This document shows positions 48,267 to 56,375 of a DNA stretch of 64,000 nucleotides, in pieces. Made by a program: the position numbers and the translations under genes. The stretch's first letter is position 1; each line of letters starts with the position of its first letter. The DNA is from Perspicuibacillus lycopersici (lineage in GTDB: Bacteria; Bacillota; Bacilli; Bacillales; Caldibacillaceae): the NCBI RefSeq assembly GCF_025660475.1, contig NZ_JAOUSF010000006.1:107708-171707 (forward strand), written 5' to 3'. Below the pieces are notes generated by a model. That model had not been told where the DNA came from. It saw nothing but the letters and a program-made list of their open reading frames with translations, and made no database searches.

Positions 48267-49478
48267 ATGCTATTACATTCAGAACTTAATAGGTTAGCAG
48301 AACAATTGCAAGTTAATGATTTTAAAATACCAGAAGTTGTACTAGAACCAAAAGCAATTTACCGTTTAAAGGATTTCCTAAAAGTGAAAAATATACGGAA
48401 AGTAGTCATCGTTTATGATCACAATACTTTTGCTGCAGTAGGAAAAATTCTATTGGAGGATTTGCAAGCAGAATCTTTAGAGGCAAAAGGGATTCTTGTA
48501 AAGGAAGAAAATGGGCAAGTCATTGCAGATGAAAAAAGCTTAGTTCAAGTATTTGTAGAGACTCCGAATGACACGGATATGTTAATAGCGGTTGGGTCTG
48601 GAACCATTCATGATATTGTCCGATTTGTTGGCTATAAAATGAGCATTCCTTTCCTTTCAGTGCCTACAGCTGCTTCTGTGGACGGCTTTACGTCTAAAGG
48701 TGCACCACTCATTTTACATGGGGTGAAACAGACGATTCAAACATCTGCACCAATTGCCGTTTTTGCTGATATAGAGGTACTACAGGCAGCACCACAAAAA
48801 TTAACTGCAGCTGGATTTGGCGACATTTTAGGGAAGTATACATCGTTATTAGACTGGGAAATTTCTAAGCTTGTAGGTAATGAGTCATACAATGAAACAG
48901 CTGCATTGTACACAAGAAAGGCTTTAGAAACATGTGTGGCAAAAGTTGAGCAAATAAGTGTAGCGGATGAAGCTGGGATAAAAATTTTAATGGGGGCATT
49001 AATAGAATCTGGTTTAGTGATGCAAGTTTTAGATCATTCACGACCTGCTTCAGGTGCAGAGCATCATTTATCCCATTATTGGGAAATGCATTTATTGAAA
49101 ACAAATAAAAAGCAATTACTACACGGTGCAAAGGTTGCGGTGGCTACCACTTTAATTATTGAGCTGTATAAAAAGTATTGGCAGGAAGTTTTACAATCTC
49201 CAAAAATAAAAGACTCTCGTTATCGAGAGGGGATTGAAAAACACGGTGCCTACATCTCTCATTTAATAGAACAATTGCCTTCACCTGCCTTTATTGAAGA
49301 ATTAATTGAAAAAGTAAGCGGACCAACAACAATTGAAGAATTAGGGTTGCCAGTAGAATTAGTATCAAAAAGCTTAAATGAAGCATATCACTTACGAGAT
49401 CGTTGTACAGGATTATTATTAATAAATGCTATAAAAGAAGCGGACTTTCAATATGTTAGTCTACTAAAACAAAATTAG
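48267..49478 (+). CDS. araM: sn-glycerol-1-phosphate dehydrogenase AraM
   Basis: A 403-residue iron-alcohol-dehydrogenase-type enzyme. It makes sn-glycerol 1-phosphate from dihydroxyacetone phosphate with NADH, in Bacillus for heptaprenylglyceryl phosphate synthesis. The NAD site is DMLIAVGSGTIHDIVRFVGY, followed by FLSVPTAASVDGFTSKGAPL. Metal ligands are in AAGFGDILGKYTS (Asp) and SGAEHHLSHYWEM (His), with a further His in KQLLHGAKVAVAT. AGGAGGTC supports the ATG. The link to arabinose genes is conserved in Bacillus, where araM is in the ara operon. Here it starts a separate unit with the GH43 gene under its own AraR box. Confidence 0.9.
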   Translation: MLLHSELNRLAEQLQVNDFKIPEVVLEPKAIYRLKDFLKVKNIRKVVIVYDHNTFAAVGKILLEDLQAESLEAKGILVKEENGQVIADEKSLVQVFVETPNDTDMLIAVGSGTIHDIVRFVGYKMSIPFLSVPTAASVDGFTSKGAPLILHGVKQTIQTSAPIAVFADIEVLQAAPQKLTAAGFGDILGKYTSLLDWEISKLVGNESYNETAALYTRKALETCVAKVEQISVADEAGIKILMGALIESGLVMQVLDHSRPASGAEHHLSHYWEMHLLKTNKKQLLHGAKVAVATTLIIELYKKYWQEVLQSPKIKDSRYREGIEKHGAYISHLIEQLPSPAFIEELIEKVSGPTTIEELGLPVELVSKSLNEAYHLRDRCTGLLLINAIKEADFQYVSLLKQN

Positions 49479-49493
49479 AAAGGATGGTCAGCT

Positions 49494-50660
49494 ATGCGAA
49501 TAGAAAAAATTGCGGATATTGTTGTGGAAACAAAGGTTGGAGTAAAACCTATTTTACCGGCTACAGTTGAAGTAACATTAACAAATGGTGCGAAATCGAA
49601 TTTGAAGGTTGAATGGGGGGAGGTTTTAGAAGAACAGCTACAGTTACCAGGGAAGTTAATTATTAATGGGAGAATTACATCACAGGAATATCCAAGCCCG
49701 CTAGTGGAACAACGGGCAGATCCATATTTGTTGAAGCACCATGATGGTTATTATTATTTTACAGGTTCCTATCCACTATATGATCGGATTGTTTTACGAA
49801 GAGCAAAAAAGATTGCTGAACTATCTACAGCTGAAGAAGTAGTAATTTGGAATAAGCATGAATCAGGGATTATGTCTGAGCATATTTGGGCACCTGAATT
49901 ACATTATATTGAAAATAAATGGTACATATATTTTGCTGCTGGAGAAAAAGAGGATGTATGGGCGATACGACCATATGTGTTGGAATGTACAGATGAAAAT
50001 CCGTTAACAGGGAAATGGATAGAAAAAGGCAAAATTAATATAAATTTTCCAAGCTTCTCTCTTGATGCCACTACATTTGCACATAACGGTGAGCGTTATT
50101 TAATTTGGGCGCAAAAGGTAAAACAAGATACAATTTCGAACTTATATATCGCGAAAATGAGCAATCCGTGGACTATTGAAGGTGAGCAAGTATTGCTATC
50201 GACACCAGAGCATGATTGGGAAAAACAAGGCTTTTATGTAAATGAAGGACCGGCTGTCATTAAACGAAATGGATTTATTTTTGTTGCATACTCTGCAAGT
50301 GCAACTGATGACCGCTATGCAATAGGGCTACTATCTGCTAAGGAGAATGCAGATTTATTGGATTTTAATTCATGGAAAAAATCAGCAGAACCAGTATTTG
50401 CTACAAGTGAAGAAACGAATAAATTTGGACCTGGGCATAATAGCTTCACAACAACAGAGGATGGGTCGTCTGATTTAATCGTTTATCATGCCAGACCGTA
50501 TAAAGAAATTGTCGGGAATTCTCTTTATGACTATAATCGACATGCATATGTCCAACGAGTTTTTTGGAAGGAAAATGGAGAACCATATTTTGGGATACCT
50601 GGATTTGTGTTAGAGGGAATGAAAGCAAATGTAACAGTAAGAATCATAGTAAATGAGTAA
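49494..50660 (+). CDS. Intracellular GH43 arabinosidase/xylosidase with N-terminal Ig-like domain
   Basis: A 388-residue GH43 enzyme. Residues 1-70 form an Ig-like (Big_4-type) domain, with TVEVTLTNGAKSNLKVEWGE. The five-bladed propeller follows: catalytic base Asp in EQRADPYLLKHHDGYYYFTG, the pKa-modulating Asp in FPSFSLDATTFAHNGERYLI, the acid Glu in FYVNEGPAVIKRNG, and the His metal site in FGPGHNSFTTTEDG. No signal peptide is seen, so it acts on imported oligosaccharides, unlike secreted arabinanases. The AraR-controlled context favours alpha-L-arabinofuranosidase over beta-xylosidase, but GH43 specificity cannot be read from motifs. It lies 15 bases after araM. Confidence 0.88.
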   Translation: MRIEKIADIVVETKVGVKPILPATVEVTLTNGAKSNLKVEWGEVLEEQLQLPGKLIINGRITSQEYPSPLVEQRADPYLLKHHDGYYYFTGSYPLYDRIVLRRAKKIAELSTAEEVVIWNKHESGIMSEHIWAPELHYIENKWYIYFAAGEKEDVWAIRPYVLECTDENPLTGKWIEKGKININFPSFSLDATTFAHNGERYLIWAQKVKQDTISNLYIAKMSNPWTIEGEQVLLSTPEHDWEKQGFYVNEGPAVIKRNGFIFVAYSASATDDRYAIGLLSAKENADLLDFNSWKKSAEPVFATSEETNKFGPGHNSFTTTEDGSSDLIVYHARPYKEIVGNSLYDYNRHAYVQRVFWKENGEPYFGIPGFVLEGMKANVTVRIIVNE

Positions 50661-50740
50661 TAACTTGGATTAGTTTAAAACATGAGATTTAGCTAAAATT
50701 TAGGAGAATGTATTACGGTGGATGATTTTAAGTATATTAA

Positions 50741-50781
50741 AAAAGTCTAACTAAGTTTTTAACTCTTAGTTAGACTTTTCG
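50741..50781. terminator. Bidirectional terminator after the GH43 gene
   Basis: AAAAGTCTAACTAAG (50741-50755) pairs with CTTAGTTAGACTTTT (50765-50779), a 15-bp perfect stem. It also serves the minus-strand gene ending at 50785. Confidence 0.9.
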
Positions 50782-50784
50782 TTA

Positions 50785-51090
50785 TTAGTGTCCATTGTCA
50801 ACAACTAGTGGTGGATCAATTGCTAGAACAACTTTACCATTAATGACAATCCAAATATAGCTATATTCCATATCGATATTATGATGTTCACGTAAATATC
50901 GCTGAAGTGCTTCTTGGATATTGAACATTCGATAAGCTAAATCCTCCGTTAAAAATGGAATGTCAAAAGGTAAATTAAATTCTAAGTATATATCATTTTC
51001 GGGATTATAAGCTGCTTCTGCTTTATTATTTAAAGGTAGAGCAAAAGCAAGTAGCAATACGAATACTGCTGAAACTATTAACTTTTTCAT
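50785..51090 (-). CDS. Small secreted protein of unknown function
   Basis: A 101-residue protein. The first 27 residues (MKKLIVSAVFVLLLAFALPL ending NKAEAA) are a clear Sec signal peptide with an AEA-type cleavage site. The mature part of about 74 residues contains YLEFNLPFDIPFLTEDLAYR, a Tyr/Ile-rich strand YSYIWIVINGKVVLAI and no Cys. I do not recognise a family. Its ATG overlaps the stop of the HD-GYP gene in ATGA, so translation is coupled. GGAGAG lies upstream inside the HD-GYP gene. Confidence 0.7.
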   Translation of the reverse strand: MKKLIVSAVFVLLLAFALPLNNKAEAAYNPENDIYLEFNLPFDIPFLTEDLAYRMFNIQEALQRYLREHHNIDMEYSYIWIVINGKVVLAIDPPLVVDNGH

Positions 51091-52031
51091 TGATTTCTCT
51101 CCTTTTTATAATTAAATATTTTATCCTTTATAGAAATAAAAGCTTGTACAACATCAGGGTGGTATAAGCTACCACTTCCATTTCTTAATTCAGTGATTGC
51201 TTGCTCTTTTGAGAGAGCTTTTCTATATATACGATCGGAAGTCATTGCATCGTAAGAATCAACAACAGCAACAATAGCAGAACCAATTAATATTTCATCG
51301 CCCTTCAGACCATATGGATAACCACTCCCGTCATATCTTTCATGATGCTGTTCAACAATTTTGGCAGCATTAATTAAAAACGGGTAGCCTGATTCTACCA
51401 GGAAGTTGTGACCGTAAATTGGATGCATTTTAATTTGTTCCCATTCCTCATCAGTCAATTTCCCAGGTTTTAGTAAAATACTATCGGGGATTTTAATTTT
51501 TCCAACATCATGCAAAAAGGCACCTATATTTAATTGATATAGCTCTTGTGAAGAAAGATTTAATTTTTCACCAAGCATCATTGATATGTTCATTATCCGA
51601 TTGCAATGTCCGAAAGTGTATCCATCTTTTTCTTCAACTGAGTTAGCTATTTGCTTATAGTTCTCTAATTCATTACTAAAATTATGAAAAACAGGTTTTG
51701 ATGTTATATATAACAACATAGTATCTTCAATTGCTTGGAATAAACAAACATTTTTTATAGGAATCATCTTTAAATAATCACCAGTAGAGGCAACTATTTT
51801 ATTGGGACCAGTATGTATCTGTAATTTTCCTTCTAATATATGAATATATTCTAGTGCATCCCATCCGTCAGAAGGGCCGATTCCCCAGCGCATTCCAGTT
51901 AGAAGATGAATTTTTATAATCTCAGTTCCATCATAAGAAGCAAGAAGTTCTATATTCATTCCTCTAAGTGTAACTTTTTCAATTGATTCTCCAGTATTTT
52001 TAAAAATGACTCCAAAATCTTTAAAGTGCAT
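51087..52031 (-). CDS. Cupin-like domain plus HD-GYP phosphohydrolase domain protein
   Basis: A 314-residue protein. Residues 1-115 look like a cupin/AraC-type sensory barrel (MRWGIGPSDGWDALEYIHIL, GKLQIHTGPNKIVASTGDYL). Residues 130-310 are an HD-GYP domain: HCNRIMNISMMLG, FLHDVGKIKIPDSILLKPGK, HPIYGHNFL, EQHHERYDGSGYPYGLKGDE and AVVDSYDAMTSDRIYRK. The HD and GYP motifs are intact. HD-GYP proteins hydrolyse cyclic di-GMP or related nucleotides, or act on other phosphoesters; the target is unknown. There is no membrane segment. It is the first gene of a two-gene unit with the small secreted protein. Confidence 0.85.
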   Translation of the reverse strand: MHFKDFGVIFKNTGESIEKVTLRGMNIELLASYDGTEIIKIHLLTGMRWGIGPSDGWDALEYIHILEGKLQIHTGPNKIVASTGDYLKMIPIKNVCLFQAIEDTMLLYITSKPVFHNFSNELENYKQIANSVEEKDGYTFGHCNRIMNISMMLGEKLNLSSQELYQLNIGAFLHDVGKIKIPDSILLKPGKLTDEEWEQIKMHPIYGHNFLVESGYPFLINAAKIVEQHHERYDGSGYPYGLKGDEILIGSAIVAVVDSYDAMTSDRIYRKALSKEQAITELRNGSGSLYHPDVVQAFISIKDKIFNYKKERNQ

Positions 52032-52490
52032 GACAATGCCCCCGAATAAGTCTGTAGATGTATCACAATGTCTAGAATAATCTGTTTCTATTATATTGTA
52101 AATTTAAATAATTTCATAGTTAAAACTTCTGTTTTTTTTCTAAAATAATAGACGATAGATAAAAATAAGTATTTAGACCTAGACTTTTTTCGACATTTAT
52201 TGACATTATTTTTGGGGAAATCGTTTATTTTCTACAAATTTCTTTTTTGTTTTTAATGCGATTTTATAAATATTCTAAAAAACGCATAAATTTTCTATTG
52301 ATTAAATTAAAACACATCATTCGGCATTTGACAATAAAATTACTAAAATTTTCTAACAAGTAATAAAAATAGAATAGTAGTAAGCGAGTAATCGTATTTT
52401 CAATGCTCACGGAGTGAATTGCTACAAAATGAAATCCTTTTCATTTATACTAGTTTTATAATACGACTCATTAGAAAGGCGTTGGTTGCT
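52032..52490. other. 459-bp divergent intergenic region
   Basis: Highly AT-rich. On the + strand TTGACA at 52328-52333 with TTCTAA 17 bases later is a weak promoter candidate for the aldo/keto reductase; on the minus strand TATAAT-like sequence near 52095 may serve the HD-GYP gene. I see no gene, repeat or conserved RNA here. Confidence 0.4.
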
Positions 52491-53474
52491 ATGAAATATC
52501 GGAATCTTGGCAGTACGGATTTATCAATTAGTGCATTAAGCTTTGGTACATGGGCTATTGGTGGCTCGTGGGGAAGAACGAATGACGAAGAAGCTATCAA
52601 AGGATTACAGCGCGCAATGGAGTTAGGAGTTAATTTTTTTGATACAGCAGATGTTTATGGGGATGGCCATAGTGAGGAATTATTAGCTAAAGCTACAAAA
52701 GGAAAAGCAGATGAAATATATATTGCGACAAAATTTTGCCGTGCAGGGGATATCAATGACCCGGAAAACTATTCCGAACAAACGGTTCGAAAATATGTGG
52801 AAGGTAGCTTAAAGCGACTTCAGCGGGAAACGATTGATCTTTATCAGATCCATTGTCCACCATTTGAAATATTAAAAAACACAAATGTTTTTGAGGTGCT
52901 AGATACACTACAAAAAGAAGGGAAAATCCGCTACTACGGTGTCAGTGTCGAAACAGTTGAGGAAGGATTGTTTTGTTTAGAAAATCCTAATGTTCGCTCC
53001 TTGCAGGTAATCTTTAATCTTTTCCGGCAAAAACCTTTAGAGGCGCTTTTTCCTGCCGCTAAGGAAAAAGGTGTCGGCATATTGGCACGCGTTCCACTGG
53101 CAAGTGGATTACTAACAGGAAAATTCAAAAAAAATGCAAGCTTTGAAAAGGATGATCATCGCAATTTTAACCGAAATGGAGAACAATTTAATGTTGGGGA
53201 AACATTTGCTGGCATAGCTTTTGAGAAAGGTGTAGAGCTTGCGGAAAAACTGCAATGGATTGCAGAAAATCGGGGAAATATGACAAGAGCTGCTTTGCGT
53301 TGGATTCTTGATCAAGAGGCAGTCACTAGTGCAATACCAGGCTTTAAAAATGTAACCCAAATTGAGGATAACCTGGCAGCTATTGAAGTTCCGAGCTTTT
53401 CAAGTGCAGAGCTCGAAAGATTAGCGGAATTTTATCAGAAGGAAGTTCACTCCCATATTCGTGGAGCATATTAA
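52491..53474 (+). CDS. Aldo/keto reductase
   Basis: A 327-residue NADPH-dependent AKR of the YccK/IolS-like group. NLGSTDLSISALSFGTWAIG is the N terminus. The tetrad is Asp and Tyr in VNFFDTADVYGDGHSEE, Lys in YIATKFCRAG and His in YQIHCPP. AVTSAIPGFKNVTQIEDNL is the C-terminal NADPH-binding region. I start at ATG 52491 with AAAGGCG upstream; an in-frame extension to 52419 would add a hydrophobic stretch unlike the family. It is monocistronic. The substrate is not deducible; in B. subtilis this group is general stress related. Confidence 0.85.
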   Translation: MKYRNLGSTDLSISALSFGTWAIGGSWGRTNDEEAIKGLQRAMELGVNFFDTADVYGDGHSEELLAKATKGKADEIYIATKFCRAGDINDPENYSEQTVRKYVEGSLKRLQRETIDLYQIHCPPFEILKNTNVFEVLDTLQKEGKIRYYGVSVETVEEGLFCLENPNVRSLQVIFNLFRQKPLEALFPAAKEKGVGILARVPLASGLLTGKFKKNASFEKDDHRNFNRNGEQFNVGETFAGIAFEKGVELAEKLQWIAENRGNMTRAALRWILDQEAVTSAIPGFKNVTQIEDNLAAIEVPSFSSAELERLAEFYQKEVHSHIRGAY

Positions 53475-53502
53475 TAATAGACTAAAAACATAATGCTCTT
53501 TT

Positions 53503-53540
53503 TTCCGTACGATAGAAAATAAAGTACGGCTCTTTTTATA
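53503..53540 (+). terminator. Weak terminator after the aldo/keto reductase
   Basis: CCGTAC (53505-53510) and GTACGG (53524-53529) flank an AT-rich loop, followed by CTCTTTTT. Confidence 0.5.
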
Positions 53541-53596
53541 TGTCCCTCATTTTCATGGTAAAATAATGAAAAATTATTAACGAGGTGGCAGTTTAT

Positions 53597-53983
53597 ATGA
53601 AATTAGAAAAAATACATCACGTTGCTATCATATGCTCTGATTATGAAAAATCAAAGAAATTTTATACCGAGGTTCTTGGTTTACAAATCGTTCAAGAGGT
53701 GTTCCGGGAAGAAAGAAATTCATACAAATTGGATTTGGCTATTGGAGATCATTACCAAGTAGAATTGTTTTCCTTTCCGGAATCACCCGCACGACCAAGC
53801 TATCCAGAAGCTTGTGGATTAAGACATTTAGCATTTGCTGTGCAATCGGTCGAAGAAGCTGTGGCGGAGCTAAAAGAAAAGGGAATCACAGTAGAAGCTA
53901 TTCGAATGGATGAGCTAACGAATAAGAAGTTTGTCTTTTTTGCAGATCCAGATGGGCTGCCAATTGAACTTTACGAAATATAA
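53597..53983 (+). CDS. VOC (glyoxalase/bleomycin resistance) family protein
   Basis: A 128-residue single VOC domain protein of the YaeR/GloA2 type. The two beta-alpha-beta-beta-beta units begin IHHVAIICSDYEKSKKFYTE and LRHLAFAVQSVEEAVAELKE. Metal ligands are His in IHHVAI, Glu in YQVELFSF, His in LRHLAF and Glu in GLPIELYEI. ATG 53597 follows GAGGTGG (53582-53588) at eight bases. VOC proteins of this type act on small aldehydes or metabolites, possibly glyoxalase I-like; the substrate is unknown. It stands just upstream of the riboswitch-controlled gene but is separate. Confidence 0.85.
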   Translation: MKLEKIHHVAIICSDYEKSKKFYTEVLGLQIVQEVFREERNSYKLDLAIGDHYQVELFSFPESPARPSYPEACGLRHLAFAVQSVEEAVAELKEKGITVEAIRMDELTNKKFVFFADPDGLPIELYEI

Positions 53984-54043
53984 TTGGACATACATATGCT
54001 TCTATCTATGTAAAACTTGTCAAATCATAAGGAAATTTTTTTA

Positions 54044-54072
54044 TTGAAATCATAAACATACTTTGCTAAAAT
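54044..54072 (+). promoter_or_regulatory. Promoter of the riboswitch-ade transcript
   Basis: TTGAAA (54044-54049) and TAAAAT (54067-54072) are 17 bases apart; the start would fall near 54079, about 22 bases before the aptamer. Confidence 0.65.
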
Positions 54073-54100
54073 CATTTGTTAAATAGCTAAATATGTTTTG

Positions 54101-54334
54101 TCTTCGTATAAATTTGGTAATACGGTCCAAAAGTTTCTACCAAACTACCGGAAATAGTTTGACTACGGAGAGCGTGTCCCTTTGATTATCATTGGAAAAT
54201 ATTAGGAGATACTTTGTACCCATATAGGGCTTCTGTGTATTCCTTTGGAGAAAAAGAAAATCCTTATTTCTATTCGAAATCATTCGTACGTCCTTCGGCA
54301 GTCAGACTCTAGTGAATACTAGAGTTTTTTTATT
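54101..54334 (+). ncRNA. Purine riboswitch, C74 (guanine/hypoxanthine) class, upstream of ade
   Basis: The aptamer spans 54101-54171. P1 pairs CTTCGTA (54102-54108) with TACGGAG (54164-54170). P2/L2 is TTTGG-TAATACGG-TCCAAA, J2/3 is TTTCTACC, P3/L3 is AAACTA-CCGGAAA-TAGTTT, then GACTACG. The base equivalent to position 74 is C (54163), the guanine/hypoxanthine specificity; adenine riboswitches have U. The expression platform is a long leader ending in the terminator ACTCTAGT-GAAT-ACTAGAGT followed by T7 at 54306-54332. ACTA..GAG of P1 can pair with CTCTAGT of the terminator, leaving a CG bulge, to form an antiterminator. Confidence 0.88.
54306..54332 (+). terminator. Riboswitch-linked terminator before ade
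   Basis: ACTCTAGT (54306-54313), GAAT loop, ACTAGAGT (54318-54325), then a run of T. It sits about 95 bases upstream of the ade start codon, so it can only control ade by premature termination. Confidence 0.85.
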
Positions 54335-54426
54335 AGGAGTAAATTTTCAATAATTAGCTCTGGCTCCATTTAGACAGACAATGAATATATTCAAAGCCTA
54401 GTTATTATTTTAGGAGGGACATCAAA

Positions 54427-56184
54427 ATGGAAAAAGAAAAAGAATTACTTCGTAGAAAGCTAGATGTTGCAAGTAAACGTGTACCGGCAGATGTAGTCAT
54501 TAAAGGCGGTAAAATTGTAGATGTGTTTAATCTACAAATAAAAGAAGCGGATATTGCAATTGTCGATGGAATGATTGTCGGTATCGGAACCTTTGAAGGG
54601 GAAAAAATGATTGATGCAACTGGAAAATACATTGCTCCTTCATTTATTGATGGTCATGTGCATATTGAATCTTCAATGGTCACTCCAAAAGAATTTGCTA
54701 AAGTTCTTCTGCCACATGGTGTAACCACAGTTATTACAGATCCTCACGAAATAGCAAATGTGTCAGGCACGGAAGGAATTTCCTTTATGCTACAAGATTC
54801 GGAAGGCTTGGATCTAGATGTATTTGTTATGCTTCCTTCCTGTGTACCAGCTACTTCATTTGAAAATTCGGGTGCAGTTTTAAACAATGAACATTTAGAA
54901 TCCTTTTATTCCCATCCTCGAGTATTAGGGCTTGCCGAAGTTATGGATTTGCCAAGTGTGGAAAATAATGAGGAACAAATGCTAAATAAGCTAGTATCTG
55001 CTAGTATTCATCGCAATCACATTGACGGGCATTGCGCAGGATTTGATGAAAATGATATTAATATATATCGTACTGCAGGCATTCAAACTGATCATGAAAG
55101 TGTTCAGAAGGCAGAAGTAGAAATGAGAATTTCTAGAGGGATGCATGTATTGATTCGGGAAGGTACCTCCACAAGAAATTTGGCTGAATTAATTCAAATG
55201 GTTACTCCCTATAATGCGAGAAGATTTCTCTTTTGTACCGATGATAAGCATATTGATGATTTAGTAATGGAAGGAAGTATTGATTTTAATATTCGTAAAG
55301 CAATACAACTTGGGATGGATCCATTACAAGCGATTCAGCTAGGCACATTAAATGCTGCAGAATGCTATTCTCTTTCCACAAAAGGAGCAGTTGCCCCGGG
55401 TTATCAGGCAGATCTAGTCTTTTTAAGTGATCTAGAAACAGTTCAAATATGGAAGGTAATGAAAGCTGGGCAAATCATTGTGGAAAATGGAAGCTATCTT
55501 GGCCAAATAAATGCACCGGGGAAAACTGAAACGAATCCGTCGCTGGAGAATTTATTAGATACAGTTTCCGTTGGAACGATAAATAAAGAAGATTTAAAGA
55601 TATATATAGGAGATAATAATCGCGCGAACATCATCGGAATTATCCCGAATCAAATTGTAACGAAGAAATTAGTAGAAGAAGTAACTACAGAGGATGGCTA
55701 CTTTATTCCTGATAGTGGAAGAGATTTAGTAAAATTAGCGGTCATTGAAAGACACCGCCAAACAGGGAATATCGGTTTAGGAATTGTTAAAGGTTTTGGT
55801 TTGGAGACGGGAGCTATTGCATCTACTGTGGCCCATGATTCTCATAATATCGTAGTCGCCGGGACAAATGATCAAGATATGTTAAAGGCAATTGAAGCAA
55901 TTAAAGAAATGAAAGGTGGACTTGTTGTCATTAAAAATGAGGAAGTTATCGGTAAAATTGGATTGGAAATTTGTGGGTTAATGTCAAGTAAAGGACATGA
56001 GGTTGTGCTTGAGGAAGTAAAAAATATTTATCAAGCATTATACCAAATATCGAATGATCCTAATATTGGCCACTTCTTTATTACGTTGTCATTTTTAAGT
56101 TTACCGGTTATTCCGCAATTAAAGCTGACGGATAAAGGGCTATTTGATGTAACACAATTTAAACATATTCCTATACAAATATAA
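54427..56184 (+). CDS. ade: Adenine deaminase
   Basis: A 585-residue amidohydrolase that converts adenine to hypoxanthine and ammonia. The metal-binding FIDGHVHIESSMVTPKEFAK, TTVITDPHEIANVSGTEGIS, the HRNHIDGHCAGFDENDINIY region, FCTDDKHIDDLV, and APGYQADLVFLSDL are signature segments of AdeC. The C-terminal adenine-deaminase domain contains TVAHDSHNIVVAGTN. The length matches B. subtilis AdeC (577). AGGAGGGAC supports the ATG. The guanine-class riboswitch upstream means the deamination product hypoxanthine could shut the gene off. Confidence 0.94.
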   Translation: MEKEKELLRRKLDVASKRVPADVVIKGGKIVDVFNLQIKEADIAIVDGMIVGIGTFEGEKMIDATGKYIAPSFIDGHVHIESSMVTPKEFAKVLLPHGVTTVITDPHEIANVSGTEGISFMLQDSEGLDLDVFVMLPSCVPATSFENSGAVLNNEHLESFYSHPRVLGLAEVMDLPSVENNEEQMLNKLVSASIHRNHIDGHCAGFDENDINIYRTAGIQTDHESVQKAEVEMRISRGMHVLIREGTSTRNLAELIQMVTPYNARRFLFCTDDKHIDDLVMEGSIDFNIRKAIQLGMDPLQAIQLGTLNAAECYSLSTKGAVAPGYQADLVFLSDLETVQIWKVMKAGQIIVENGSYLGQINAPGKTETNPSLENLLDTVSVGTINKEDLKIYIGDNNRANIIGIIPNQIVTKKLVEEVTTEDGYFIPDSGRDLVKLAVIERHRQTGNIGLGIVKGFGLETGAIASTVAHDSHNIVVAGTNDQDMLKAIEAIKEMKGGLVVIKNEEVIGKIGLEICGLMSSKGHEVVLEEVKNIYQALYQISNDPNIGHFFITLSFLSLPVIPQLKLTDKGLFDVTQFKHIPIQI

Positions 56185-56203
56185 GCTTTTTTGAAATAGT
56201 GTT

Positions 56204-56241
56204 AAAAAGATGTTTACTCACTGGAGCAAACATCTTTTTTA
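56204..56241 (+). terminator. Terminator after ade
   Basis: AAAAAGATGTTT (56204-56215) pairs with AAACATCTTTTT (56228-56239) and ends in T. Confidence 0.88.
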
Positions 56242-56276
56242 CTATAATTTTACTAAAAAAATATTGAATATTTATT

Positions 56277-56305
56277 TTGAATGTTTTATGATATAGCTAT
56301 AAAGT
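56277..56305 (+). promoter_or_regulatory. Candidate promoter of the gal operon
   Basis: TTGAAT (56277-56282), 17 bases, TAAAGT (56300-56305). The spacer contains TATAGCTATA, a short palindrome that could be a repressor contact. I see no clear LacI-type operator nearby. Confidence 0.4.
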
Positions 56306-56375
56306 ATTTCTTAAATTATTAAACAATTGATTTTAAAAAAACTGAAAAAAAATTATTTATGTGGAGGTTAGAATC

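Noticed and set aside
54101..54171. Adenine riboswitch before adenine deaminase
   Set aside because: The discriminating base at 54163 is C, not T, so the aptamer is of the guanine class.
56292..56301. TATAGCTATA as a GalR operator
   Set aside because: Too short and made of common promoter bases; no second site or CG-centred LacI-type operator was found.
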